Positions 31,500 to 43,592 of a stretch of DNA of 64,000 nt are shown piece by piece. The notes beneath the pieces are model-generated. The model ran no database searches, was not told the DNA's origin, and saw only the letters and a list, made by a program, of their open reading frames with translations. The DNA is taken from the NCBI GenBank assembly GCA_015680685.1, contig MNCI01033474.1, positions 1,549,424 through 1,613,423 on the forward strand. Direction: 5' to 3'. The stretch's first letter is position 1. Each line of letters opens with the position of its first letter. The translations under genes were made by a program, and so were the position numbers. The stretch is from Gnetum montanum (Eukaryota > Streptophyta > Gnetopsida > Gnetales > Gnetaceae).

Positions 31500-32703
31500 T
31501 TTGAGGCCTATGAGTAGAATTTAATTATTTTTTTTATTTTTCAAGTTATCATCACTATTTGCATTCTAAATAATATATACTGGTAAACATAAATTAGTTA
31601 AAATAAAATTTTATATAGTTCGTATATCTTGATGAAGGAATACATTGCACAATTATTGTAACAAACATTATAGAGCTGTATAATAGGATTGAGAGAAAGG
31701 CAAAATACAATGATAAGTGTGAACTCAATATGCCTAATTCTCCAACTGAGAAAAATGAACTTCTTATGAAATTCTACTTTGGAGATGTTTAGCATCTGAA
31801 ATTTGTTTGTATCTTTTCACATGAAAAGGAGGATGAATCTTTAAAGAATCAATGGTCTTGACTCTAGATAATGTAACAAACATTAGACTTGTAAGTTCTC
31901 TTATGTAGGGGTTTCGCAACCTATGAGTAGAATTTAATTTAATTTTTTAAAAGTTATCATCACTATTTGCATTCCAAATAATATATACTGGTAAACATAA
32001 ATTAGTTAAAATATATATATCGTATATGTTGATGAAGGAATACATTGCACAATTATTGCAACAAACATTATAGAGCTGTATAATAGGATTGAACAAAAGG
32101 CAAAATACAATGATAAGTGTGAACTCAATATGCCTAATTCTTCAACTGAGTAAAATGAACTTCTTGTGTAATTCTACTTTAGAGATGCTTAGCATCTGAA
32201 ATCATTTTGTATCTTTGCACATGAAAAGGAGGATGAATCTTTAAAGAAACAATGGTCTTGACTCCAAATAATGCAACAAACATTAGACTCATAAGTTCTC
32301 TTGTGTAGTGGTTTCGTACCCTATGAGTAGAATTTAATTATTATTTTTATTTTTTTAAGTTATCATCATTATTTGCATTCCAAATAATATATACTAGTAA
32401 ACATAAATTGGTTAAAATAAAATTTTATATATATCATATATGTTGATGAAGGAATACATTGCAAAATTATTGCAACAAATATTACAAAGCTATATAATAG
32501 GATTGAGCAAAAGGAAAAATACAATGATAAGTGTAAACTCAATATGCCTAATTCTCTAACTGAGCAAAATGAAATTCTTGTATAATTCTACTTTGGAGAT
32601 GTTTAACATCTAAAATCTTTTGGTATCTTTGCACATGAAAATGAGGATGAATCTTTAAAGAATCAATGGTCTTAACTCCAGATAATGCAATAAACATTAA
32701 TAG
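31500..32703 (-). repeat. Three tandem units (about 400 bases) carrying the Helitron helicase 3' end
   Basis: The block CCTATGAGTAGAATTTAATT starts at 31507, 31920 and 32320, giving periods of 413 and 400. Each unit has the same order of blocks (TGATGAAGGAATACATTGCA, CAATATGCCTAATTCT, GAGGATGAATCTTTAAAGAA). On the minus strand each repeats the last helicase codons: unit 3 reads FIALSGVKTIDSLKIHP then HVQRYQKILDVKHLQSRI, and units 1 and 2 have recognisable versions. The array is the end of the Helitron helicase gene plus its 3' flank, amplified in tandem. Confidence 0.75.
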
Positions 32704-33010
32704 TAGCCTTATCTAGTGTCATTCATTAAGATTTATGAATAGTCATGGCCCATGCCAACCATAATGGTGACTGACGAGATGCTCCTTGGACCATAGGTAC
32801 AATTGGCACATGATGAGGATTACCATTATCAAAGGCACATCCAATGTAGGAATCAAAATCAACAATAACGTATAATGGTAATGCAGGTGGCTATTTACCT
32901 TAAAGATATATAATATTGTGAATCATGCCAAGTGCACCATTCACCAATCCTGCTTTAGGCCAAAGGTTAACTGTAAGCATTACCCTTGCACCTTCACATA
33001 TAAGCAAAGA
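32704..33010 (-). pseudogene. Helitron/PIF1-type helicase C-terminal part
   Basis: Read on the minus strand: CEGARVMLTVNLWPKAGLVN (about 32995-32938), GMIHNIIYL, PPALPLYVIVDFDSY (about 32890-32850), NPHHVPIVP, SPLWLAWAMTIHKS (32770-32729), and after a frameshift LDKATINV. This is the final helicase segment found in PIF1 and Helitron RepHel proteins. It continues into the tandem units at 31500-32703. The upstream part is missing: it abuts a copy of the gene's first exon at 33020-33104. Confidence 0.78.
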
Positions 33011-33019
33011 TTGCATTAC

Positions 33020-33104
33020 TTGTTGCAGTAGATGGTTGTTGTTGCTGATCTTGAAGAGAGTGTTCTTCACCTTATCTATTGGGACTAATAACAGCAGGAT
33101 CCAT
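33020..33104 (-). pseudogene. Second copy of the Helitron gene first exon, fused to the helicase end
   Basis: Minus-strand ATG at 33104 opens MDPAVISPNR, stop, GEEHSLQDQQQQPSTATSN, nearly the same as the exon at 36693 (MDPVVIHPNREGKEHS). Within a few bases it meets the helicase C-terminal sequence, one frame out. This is an internal deletion joining the gene start to its end. Confidence 0.7.
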
Positions 33105-33179
33105 GTTTCTAAAAATGCATGAATTCCAATATTGCACCTCTTAATCTTGTAACATGATGCTTAAGTTCAATATTTTTAA

Positions 33180-33640
33180 ATACTGCATCACACCATAACC
33201 ATCATCACCTTAATTGTTGCCATGATTGTAACCATCACAGTAACCATAATCATCACTGTTTATAATAATAAAAAGTATTCATTATTACTGTAATCGTAAC
33301 CATCACTATTTATAATAATAATAAATATTCAATATTACCCACCATTTATAATAATAAATATTCATTATTACCCATGTTAGACCTTACACGTGAGGGAATA
33401 CGAAGAGATGAATGGGGAGCCCAAGGGTCAGGGGGCATTAATTGAACAAAGATTTTGACTCCCGTGTAGTGACTCTTTAGCTCCCTTGCATGTGGTGCAT
33501 GCATGTGAAGGAATACAAAGAGATGAATGGGAAGCTCAGGGGTTAGGGGACATTAATCAAGTAGAGATTCAACTCTCCTGCACTGATTCTTTAGCTCCCA
33601 TGCATGTGGCACATGCGTGTGAGGGAATACAAAGAGATCA
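33180..33640. repeat. Helitron 5' repeat region, copy 1
   Basis: AT-rich (TTATAATAATAAATATTC) sequence, then units of about 115 bases; the TGAGGGAATACGAAGAG block starts at 33391, 33506 and 33620. Each unit holds a CATGTGG/CACGTG-like motif beside GTGCATGC. The same region is found at 36760-38262, upstream of the other exon 1 on the minus strand. Confidence 0.72.
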
Positions 33641-35168
33641 AACTAAATTGGCATTGCAACATATATTTGTAATGCATATTCATTCATGGAGATATAAAAA
33701 ATCATGTTACAAATGCATAAATAATGTTATTATTATATCATGGGCTTTTTTATATTGACATTATTGTTATAATGGACAAGATATGAATGATGCTAACACC
33801 TCATTCATAATTATTATATTATAATTATTGTGGAATCCAATAAATGTTATGAGATTATTATAATTAGAGAGATAATCCATAATTATAATTTGAGATATTA
33901 TGGATTATAAGATTCATTTGAATGGTAAACATTTCATAATAAATAAAGCCAAGATATGATGAAATATTACTCATAATCCATAATGTTAGAGATATTATTT
34001 TTTCATTCATAATGCTAACTCATACTGATTATATTTGGGTTAGCATTATCCATAACATATATATAATGAAATAATTATAAATAATCAACTTTATTTATGA
34101 TGAAGTGTTTATAATCATTATATATAATCATTTATGTTTATGATTATAAATATATCATTATATATAGCTGAGATTATAAATAACTGAGATAAATATAATC
34201 ATTGGCTCCCTTGCAGTGACTGTTTGGCTAGGGGAGATTTATAAATAGTTGGTTATTTATAATTATGGCAAGACATGTGTGTTAGTGAAGAGTTCGTCAC
34301 CATTTTTCTTGGCATTGGCTGGGATCATCACAACATGATCTTGCCAGAGATCTTCCCGGGGTCTAGGTTGCCAGAGGTGCAGAAGTTCTTATTTTTAAAA
34401 TTTACCAAGTTAAAAACCATATCATCCATTAGATTCCATCAATCATTGAATATGTACATAAAGAAAGGCCTCACTGCATGCAAGAATTTAAGAAGAAATT
34501 ATCAAATTTGAACTCTTTAAGTCCTCGCAATAAGTAGGAAAAATTATTAAAATTATGACCAAAGTCAAGTCGACATCTCAAATTGGCTAATAATTTTCAT
34601 GTGCTAGCAAAAATGCTAACACTTTTCCATTTTATTAAAATGCATATTGCAAACAAAAACTTAGTCACAATTGCAACAACTAAATGCATCTACTCCATGG
34701 TAACTACTAAATTTCAAAGCACAACCATAGAAATGATAAAACCTACACAAAATATACAAAGAGATAAAGAGAACATGAACTTACAAATGTTCCTTTACAT
34801 TGAAAAAAGGTGTAGCAAAAGAAAATTACTCATGATAGTAGCAAAAAATTACAGTTTTAGAATTCCATGCCACTCTAGAAAGCATTGAAAAAAGAATAGA
34901 ACCAAACTTTGAAATGTTTTTACATTGGGAATGTAAATGTATAGGAAAGCATGATAAGTACTGAGGATAGAAGAGCTCAGCTTGAAGTGAAACTATGAAA
35001 ATTGCAAAAAATCATCAAAATTTAATGTTGAACACGTTACAATTCACTATAAAAAATTAACAAAAACACACATAAAAAATTAACAATTCACACATAAAAA
35101 ATTAACCAAACGGATGATGTGCCACTGATTTATTTTCACAATAATGAGTTTTGTTGACCTGTTATTTC
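33641..35168. other. AT-rich gap inside the Helitron region
   Basis: 33720-34200 is extremely AT-rich with ATAATC/GATTAT words. A piece of the 115-base unit reappears at 34202-34235 (GGCTCCCTTGCAGTGACTG), so this AT-rich block probably inserted into the array. 34260-35168 has no motif; 35035-35105 carries three short CATAAAAAATTAAC repeats. The missing middle of the Helitron gene is not found here. Confidence 0.45.
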
Positions 35169-36693
35169 TCAACCTCCAATTCCAATACGTTGTGCAACTG
35201 ATGATGTGTGATTGATAATGTTTTCATCATCTGTTTGAAGCAAATGACGTTGAAATTTCAATCTCATTTCTCCATCCTTTTCTAACAATGGAATATAAGG
35301 AATTCTATGGAAGATGTTAACATCACCGATATCAACAACATCATCTAATGCATGCATATCGATCTCGACATCTTGATAGTATGGATCATTTGCCTTCTTA
35401 AAAATAAAATCTTCATAAACCTATCTCTTGTTGACAATGAAATTATACTTGGTGCCCATTTGATCTACTCTTCTCAATATCAAGAAAGGGTTGCTTTTAA
35501 TTCTAAGAGGAAGTCTTTTAGTAATCTGTGTGACATCCTGAGCAAAGCTAATTGTGTGACCTTTATACTTGAACTATTCACCAACTTCATGTGTAAATTA
35601 TAAAATGGGATTGATTTTTGTAATTAACATTTCTTCAACCTTAGTTAAACAACCTAGGATAGGTGGTTGGATACTAGGATCCATGTTATTTTCAACAAAA
35701 AATAGTTTGATTTCACAACCAAAACTGTCAAAAATATTATGTTTCTTTTCTTTAATGCACCTATTGCATGTGGGTCCTCTACTTCTAGTTGAATCCAATA
35801 ATATGCTAAGAAACATTTCATTGCATACATTGCAGGAACATGGATTTGAAAAACTTCTAACTATAGTATTAAAAGTATGTATTGCTTGAGCAATTTCTGT
35901 ATTTACCTTTTGCAATCTTGGGAAAGACTAAATAGGTTCTGAAGAAAGAATTTCTATTGTTAGTGCATTGGCAACATTTGTAGCTTAATTTATTCGATGA
36001 AATGAATTTTCTTCTTGTTGACGTTGCCTCTTTCGATGCTCACTCTCACTATAATGTAGTTGTTCTTGATCTTCTTGCAATTGTTGTTCTTCTTCATGTG
36101 TGATTCCCAGAACAGATGTTGCTTGATTAACAGGCACAGATGCATTTCTAATGTCTTGCAAAAAATGTTTCAAAATTTAAACTAAAAATTGAATTAAACT
36201 ATTTACCAACTTGGGTATGGGCAAACACCAACCTACATTTCTTCTTGATTATTTACATTATTGGTATCAACTGCATTGGATGAATTTCCAAGTGATGAGA
36301 GGGGATTTGAAGTTGACGTAACCTAAAAAAATATATGCAATGTAAGTATGTAAATAAAATGAGAAGATTTCCCTATGATAAATATTTGTTTGGAAATATT
36401 AAAAAATTGCATAAATTACATACTCCTAAATTTCGTAGAATTTGTTCTTGTTCTTGTTCACATCATTTTGCTTCTCGTTTTAGAAATCGTCTTCTCTCCT
36501 CTATAGTCATCAATTCTAGATTTTTAGTTTCTATAATCTATGGTCATCCTCTTCTTTGGCCATGCCCACATGCATGCCCACTGCCATGACCTCCATGAAT
36601 TGTATTATTGGTTGCAGTAGATGATTGTTGTTGCTAATCTTGAAGAGAGTGTTCTTTGCCTTCTCTATTGGGATGAATAACAACAGGATCCAT
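35169..36693 (-). pseudogene. Helitron Rep/helicase N-terminal gene with two apparent introns
   Basis: Minus-strand ATG at 36693 (MDPVVIHPNREGKEHSLQD). Exon 1 36693-36424 ends in an Arg/Glu-rich helix (ERRRFLKREAK). A GT...AG intron (36423-36323) joins in frame to exon 2 (36322-36237), and a second (36236-36148) joins in frame to exon 3. Exon 3 runs in one frame to 35169 with about five stops: EHRKRQRQQEE, CSCNVC, CNRC, NNMDP (about 35660), LTKVEEMLI, GHTISFAQDVTQITKRLP (about 35550-35500), and ANDPYYQDVEID (about 35395-35360). This order is that of the N-terminal domain of plant Helitron RepHel proteins, upstream of the HUH nuclease. The nuclease and helicase core are absent; the frame ends at GIGG. 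Confidence 0.78.
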
Positions 36694-36759
36694 GTTTCTG
36701 AAAATGCAAAAATTCCAATATTGCACCTCTTAATCTTGTAAGACAACGCCCAAGTTTAA

Positions 36760-38262
36760 TATCTATAAATACTATACCACACCAAAACTGTCATCACCCT
36801 AATCATCACCATGATCATAACTGTTACCCTTTTTATTAATAATAAATATTCATTATTGCCCATTATTTATAATAAAAAATATTCATTATTATTGTAATCG
36901 TAACCATTACTGTTTATAATAATAATAACTATTCAATATTACCCATCATTTATAATAATAATATTCATTGGTTACCCATGTTAGGGCCTACATGTAAGGG
37001 AATACAAAAAAAACAAATGGGAAGCCTAGGGGTTGGGGGCATCAATTGAATAAAGATTTAGCTCCCCTGCAATGACTCTTTGACTTCCCTACACGTGGTG
37101 CATGCACATGAGAGAATACAAAAAGATGACTAGAAAGCCTAGGGGTCAAGGACATCAATTGAATAGAGATTCAACTCCCCTACAATGACTCTTTGGCTCC
37201 CCTGCATATGGTGCATGCGCATGAGGAAATATGAAGAGACGAATGGGGAGCCCAAGGATTAGGGGGTGTCAATATCTATAAATATTGTACCACACCAAAA
37301 CTATCATCACCCTAATTGTCACCATGATCATAACTGTTACCATTTTTATTAATAATAAATATTCATTATTACCCACTATTTATAATAAAAAATATTCATT
37401 ATTACTGTAATCGTAACCATCACCATTTATAATAATAATAATTAATCAATATTACCCATCATTTATAATAATAAATATTCATTGGTTACCCACGTTGGGG
37501 CCTACATGTAAGGGAATACAAAGAAACAAATGGGAAGCCTAGGGGTTGGGGGCATCAATTGAATAAAGATTCAGCTCCCCTACAATGACTCTTTGGCTTC
37601 CTTACATGTGGTGCATGCGCATGAGGAAATACGAGGAGATGAATGGGGAGCCCAAGGATTAGGGGGCATTAATCGAATAGAGATTTAGCTCCCTTGTACT
37701 AACTCTTTGGCTTTTTGACTTTTTAGATTTGGCTTTCCTGCAGTGACTCTTTGGCTCCTCTGCACGTGGTGCATGCATGTGAGGAAATACGAAGAGACGA
37801 ATGGGGAGCCCAAGGGTTAGGGGGCATCAATCGAATAGAGATTTAGCTCCCTTGTAGTGACTCTTTGGCTTTTTAACTTTTTAGATTTGGATCCCCTGCA
37901 GTGACTCTTTGGCTCCCTTGCAGTCAAATAAAGATTTAGCTCCCCTGTAATGACTCATTGGCTTCCCTACACATGGTGCATGCACATGAGAGAATATGAA
38001 AAGATGAATGGGAAGCCCAAGGGTTGAGGGCATCAATTGAATAGAGATTTAGCTCCCTTGCAGTGACTCTTTGGCTCCCCTTCACGTGGTGCATGCGTGT
38101 GAGGAAATATGAAGAGACGAATGGGGAGCCCAAGGGTTGAGGGGCATTAATCGAATAGAGATTTAGCTCCCTTGTAGTGACTCTTTGGCTTTTTAAATTT
38201 TTAGATTCAGCTCCCCTGCAATGACTCTTTGGCTCCCCTGCATGTGGTGCATTACATGGAGG
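36760..38262. repeat. Helitron 5' repeat region, copies 2 and 3
   Basis: Two runs of AT-rich spacer followed by about 115-base units: 36780-37270 and 37270-38262. Units share GAATGGGGAGCCCAAGG, AATAGAGATTTAGCTCCC and GTGACTCTTTGGCT. Most contain CACGTG or CATGTG beside GTGCATGC (37088, 37605, 37764, 38077), resembling G-box plus RY motifs. It lies upstream of exon 1 on the minus strand, so it may contain the gene's promoter. Confidence 0.7.
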
Positions 38263-40466
38263 GTGACAAATCCACTCCCCCCTCCCCCTATCCTATGAGA
38301 ACATGGAGGGTGACAAATCCACTTCCCTCTTCCCACCTACCCTATGAGATGAGTTGGCCTCTCAGCCAAAAAAGTTGGTTTATCTTGTTCATGTTTTATT
38401 TTCTTTTAACTCCACTAAAGTTAGGTTCTAAGGGAATTTGGTACTTATTATGCTTGGGGTTTGTACCAAATTTCTATTAGAGTGTTTGGTTCTTGGAGTA
38501 ATTCAACCATGGAAATGTAACCTTCTCACTTCAATTCTTAGATTGGATAATGGTCACTTTATTTTCACCCTTCAATTCTATGAAATTTTCCATTTGGGTT
38601 TTGTTCTTTCTTAATTGACTTTGGGTTTGAGAAAGTTACTTTGTCCTAGAATTAAGATCAATTAAATTAGGTTTTAATAATTCCACCTATTTGTGAAACC
38701 AATTATCTTGATTAAGCAAGGGTTTATTTCATTTTTTCTTTATATTTACTCAAATTGGTTTTGGGTACTCCTTACATTTTGTGCATACTCTAAAATTAGT
38801 TGTGTATACCAATATTTTTATGGGTTTTTAGTTTTTTCTTATGGGTATTTTGAATCTCGGTCTAATTCTATAGCATCCTACTAACTAGGCTAAATCTAGT
38901 AAGGCATTATTTAAATAAAACATATAAATATGCAAAAAAATAAAGCACTAATTAAAATCAAATGGATGCTAAGAAAACTAACAAGAAAAGTAGTAGGCAT
39001 TGATAAACACATGTGTAGGAGTAAGAGAAAATATGCAACAAAATTTAAAATGTGATAAACAAAGATAATAGTCTCATGCATGTCAAACCTAACCTATACA
39101 GTATCAAAATAAGACAAAACTTAATTGTCCAAGCCAAAAATTAATAATCATAGTGGTATGAAAATAATAGTGGAAATAAAATTAAAAGAATAACAATTGC
39201 AACATTAGAATGTAAATTATGATCTAATGATTCAACATGAGATAGATATGGTAATCTAATTATCATTACATCCAATAGGAATTGGGCACTAACATTGCAT
39301 AAATAGATGAAACTAGCAAATGCATAATGAAATGTAACATAATCAACATTCAAAATAGGATTGGTCTATACTAAAAATAGGAAAAACATAATACAACTTC
39401 TACAACCAATATCAAATCGATAATTATAACTAAACATTATAGCATATAATTGAACTTAAATTAAAACATGAATTAATCATTAGCAACATCCTCTAAATCC
39501 TCGTATAAAATAATATCATCATGTAAAAATCACACAAAACCAAGAAATTAAACTAAGATTGAGTAGAATAAAAAAAATACTAATATATATTGTCTTATAG
39601 ATTTGGGTTGGGGCATTAGGTAGTTGGAGTGTCATACACAAGGATTAGTTACAACCAAAAATTAGTAGAAAAAAACACAAACCAAAATAGTGCATTGAAT
39701 AAATAGAAATGTGATAGATAACCAATCAATAAAATGAGAATCTACCACCACCTATAAATCCATCTGACAGAAACAAATTGGTAAGTTTGAAATCTACATA
39801 TTATTAGATTAGTGCGTCTATAACCCACATATGATCAAATGTTTGATGAGTCTAAAACCCCCATATTGGTGATTCTAAACTGCACATGTTATCAAATTGG
39901 TAAGTTAAACCCCACATTTTTTCAAATTGTCCAAACTGAACTTAATACCAAACCAAAAAATAATAAATCTAACAAACAAATCATTGGGTGGCAGGGAAAA
40001 AAATTTAAATGTCAAACAAAGCTAACTATTCCAAACCAAAGGATTTGTCAACCCACATGAAGTACTTAGTTTATGAATCTAAAATTCATATGTTTACTAA
40101 ATAACTAGTGAGCCTAAATCTCACATTAAGCACATAGTTGATGAATCTAAAATTCATGTGTTTGCTAAATGACTGGTAAGAGTGAATCTTACATTAAGCA
40201 CATATTTGATGAATATGAAATTCATATGTTTGCTAAATGACTAGTGAGCCTAAATTTCACATTGTATCAACCAAAGAGGGGTAAATAGATTTGCCAAAAT
40301 GCGAAAGGTCCAAACTAGAAGATTGAAGCCCAAATATTGAAGAATGTTTCTAAACTAAAAGTTTTGACATGTCATATGGGATTCAAACCCAAAGTATAAC
40401 TTCGAATGAATGTGTGAAAAAATATTTAAATATTTTCAAATGGAGATATAAGCATCTAAGGACCAT
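38263..40466. other. Unassigned AT-rich region
   Basis: Begins with a 47-base duplication (CATGGAGGGTGACAAATCCA at 38255 and 38302). The rest to 40060 shows no frame with a recognisable motif. Nothing identifies it as gene or element. Confidence 0.35.
40064..40265. repeat. Three tandem units of 68 bases
   Basis: ATGAATCTAAAATTCAT-type blocks start at 40073, 40141 and 40209, each followed by TTTGCTAAATGACTAGTGAG and TCACATT. A minisatellite; weaker related words lie at 39785-39910. Confidence 0.7.
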
Positions 40467-41355
40467 TGATGAGTAATGATTTTTCAAGCCCCAACATCAG
40501 ATATCCAATGTCAGAAACCCGACATCAAATACTCAATGTCGGAGTCAAGAAGTGATGTCAGACATCCAACATCATCTCTTTTGGGATTGCCTATAAATAT
40601 AGCACTTAGGTGCTCGGTTGAGATAGGTAATAAGAAATGGAGAAGATAGTTTTAGTTTTTAGTTTTCAATAGTCTTTCTTAGAGTCTTGTTATTCCTAGT
40701 GCATGCTCGTAATGTGATGTTTGTAATTGTACAACATCTTTGTTTGAGTGTGACATACTTGGACACATTACATGGCTAGAAATAAAGATCAAGATTACTC
40801 CCATCATTGTAGCATCCACATAGATTATTATTGCTTTAACTTGTTAATTATCTACCATTTCCTTTAGTTAAATGTTTTCATTTATTGCTATTTACTACTT
40901 TTGTTATTAAGAGGAATGCATATGTCTTAATCATGAGTATTTAAGTGTAAGTATTTGGTAATCTAGTAGTGTATTATTTGGTACACCTAGTGACATATGC
41001 TTGGAAATCCTAGAAGTAGTCTCACGAAGTTTAAGGCATGTATGGATGATTAAGAGCAGATACTCATCACACATAGGCTAGTTTAGAGCATATTTTCCAT
41101 TGTTCATTAGCTTAGTTAATTCATCTCTTTGTCATCATTAGGAGTAGCATAGAATTAGACAACATCATATGTCTCACTTTGGACTAAACAATATGTGACA
41201 AAGCTACCACTAGTCCAAGTGGGAAGACATTGAACTATGATTAGAGCATGATGATCTAGATACCACAACTAGTCCCATTTGCAAAATTCAACAGAATTGT
41301 GTGTAAACGCTTGTGATTCGTATGGTTAGGTGTAGGGGTATCTCATTGCTCATCA
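40467..41355 (+). repeat. 5' LTR of element C
   Basis: 889 bases, TGATGAGTAATG to TTGCTCATCA. U3 repeats here have ACATC/AATGTC cores (40495-40575) rather than GATATC. TATAAA 40592-40597, AATAAAGATC near 40783, end block GTAGGGGTATC. Confidence 0.88.
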
Positions 41356-41356
41356 T

Positions 41357-41374
41357 TGGTGCCATTTCCAAGGA
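41357..41374 (+). promoter_or_regulatory. Primer-binding site of element C
   Basis: TGGTGCCATTTCCAAGGA, a tRNA-Asp-like site with substitutions, one base after the LTR. Confidence 0.7.
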
Positions 41375-41481
41375 TGGTGCTAGTTATCTATATTAGTTAT
41401 ATTATACATGATCACTATAAAAGGTATTAATGATATATCTTTTAGAAACTATTAGCTGACACACACCATAAACCAACAATA

Positions 41482-43592
41482 ATGTCTCTCTTACATAAAA
41501 GTGACAATGCACTATATAGTGAACATATTCATTAGAGAACTAACAAGATATATGATGAAGAAAATTGAAGTGACCAACCTTATGCAGGGGTTTCTTATGA
41601 TCATGACCACCTTGACAACACTCAAATACTACATTCACCTAAGGTAGACAATCTTAGAAGGGATGGCATAAGTCCTAGACTAGGGGAGGCCTCAAGGCCT
41701 AAGACCTCCTTGAAACTAAGAAATGATAAATTAAGGGATCTTAAGGAACACCATAGAAGCCATGGCAATCCTTCTAGTTTCTCATATTCCTCTTCCCCTT
41801 CAACATCTAGTTTTGATAAAGATGAACGTAGGTATGGAGATAAGGCTTCACTAAAGGATTGGATAAAAATCAAAATCGAACCCATGGGAAAAATCAAAGA
41901 TGTCACCATGAACATTGAAAGCCTCATCATGATCAAACACAAAGAGATAGAAATTTCCCTCACAACCTATTTGATGATAATGAACCTTGCTGCCCACTAA
42001 GAGCCTAATGCAAATCACTAAGGTAGTAAAGATATCTCATAGGCATTCCAAAAAGAGTCACCTACCTAAGCTTAATAAGAATAATATTCCTAAATTTGTA
42101 GGAGCCTATGATTCAGACCTGCAACATCATTTACAAGCCTTCCATGATGCTTGTGCTTTCTACAACATTGAAAGTGGATGGAAAAAGCTTAAGCTCTTTC
42201 CTAGAACACTAATTGATAGAGCCAAAGTGTGGTATAGATTGTTGTAGCCAAATTCAATTTGGCGATGGTCCATAATGCTGGAACTTTTCAATGAAAAATA
42301 CCAAACCTATATAAGGGTGTCCAACCTGAGGAGATCGATCCAAGGATGGAAGCAAGAATAACATTGACCCTTGGAAATGACATTAGATAGATATTATGCC
42401 TTAATAAATAGATTCCCAGACCATGGTTTCTCTGAGGAAAGGTAACTTTTCAACATCATAGATGGGCTTCATAATGAAACAAGGGAGACCCTTGGGATGT
42501 ATGCCCCAGGCCATTTATACAAGCTCCAAGCCCATCAGATCAAATAGATAATCAAGTATATGGTAAAAGAAGAAGAAGAGATATGCAAATGGAAGAATGT
42601 CAAAAAATATCAATGGGATCCAACTCTTCAATAGAAGGAGGTTTAGATCTATGGTAAGGAGAATGGAATCACTCTCAATACAGTGATTCCACAACAAACC
42701 TTGCTGATATAGAATTCTATTGATGAACTTAAAGAAAATGTTAAATGGATGTCCAAGTGGATATATGAAAATGTTACAACTCTTATTGAGATAGTTGAGG
42801 AGAGGATCATGCAAAATAAGTGAGGTGATCACAATCAACAAATAATATAGGACCAAAAAATAGCTAGGAACACTTTTTGACAAATGGGAAAAATGGCAAA
42901 AGAAAGTGTGGCTATAGACTCAGCCATAGATGAAGATAATGGATATGACATCTGCATATATGACCATTCGAAGGGCCATTTCCTAGTCTTGTTTTATCTA
43001 TAGGAGTATTAGGTAGGTGCCTTAAATTCAAAGTTTGTACAGAAGCACATGCCTAGGAGATCTCCTCTTCCACAAGGTAATTATAGACAGTTCCACAACT
43101 GATCATACCATCTTAGGGGGACTTATTACCAGCTTGAACATGGTCTTCAATAGTAGTGGCAACAACCATAGTTATGGGGGAGGCCACCATCAAATCAGCC
43201 CTATCTGCTGAAGCTACATGAATATTATGTTCAACACCCTATTTCTCCAACTAGTTTTACATCCTCTACTTCAAATCACCACTATCACCCTCTTGAGTAC
43301 CATCAAGCCATGACATCCTATAAATGATCATCACCTTATGCCTATTTCCATTCATCCTACCCTTGATATTCTCACACTCCACTATATTATATGCCACCAC
43401 TAGCAACATAGGAAGGTTTCACACAACAATGTCAACAAATGAATTCCACTTGTGTTGTAACTGTGTATAAATATGCTAACACCAATGGGTCTCAACCGCA
43501 ACATAGGAAACATCCCATCTGGAGGAAAGGTCATAAGCCAAAGCAAACCATGCATGGACCCACCACATTATTTGAGCTAGCATAATGTGAAT
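41482..43592 (+). pseudogene. gag: gag of element C, first part
   Basis: ATG at 41482 begins MSLLHKSDNALYSEHIH. A serine-rich block (about 41760-41830) and the capsid domain follow (HRHSKKSHLPKLNKNNIPKF at 42036, HHLQAFHDAC at 42125, RTLIDRAKVWYRLL). Then come ELFNEKYQTYI, MYAPGHLYKLQAHQ, a charged coiled stretch, a knuckle remnant and a Tyr/Pro/His-rich tail (43050-43560). Stops and a few frameshifts. Interrupted at 43592 by element D; the last part is at 52742-53135. Confidence 0.8.

Noticed and set aside
34275-34888. Two plus-strand frames of 78 and 101 codons
   Set aside because: No recognisable domain and no counterpart elsewhere; consistent with chance in AT-rich DNA.
33180-38262. Repeated units considered as a CRISPR array
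   Set aside because: Units are about 115 bases and diverged, without unique spacers of constant length, in a eukaryotic setting.
41622-41963. Minus-strand frame of 113 codons over the gag start of C
   Set aside because: Antisense shadow of a serine-rich gag segment; similar shadows occur in other copies only because gag does.
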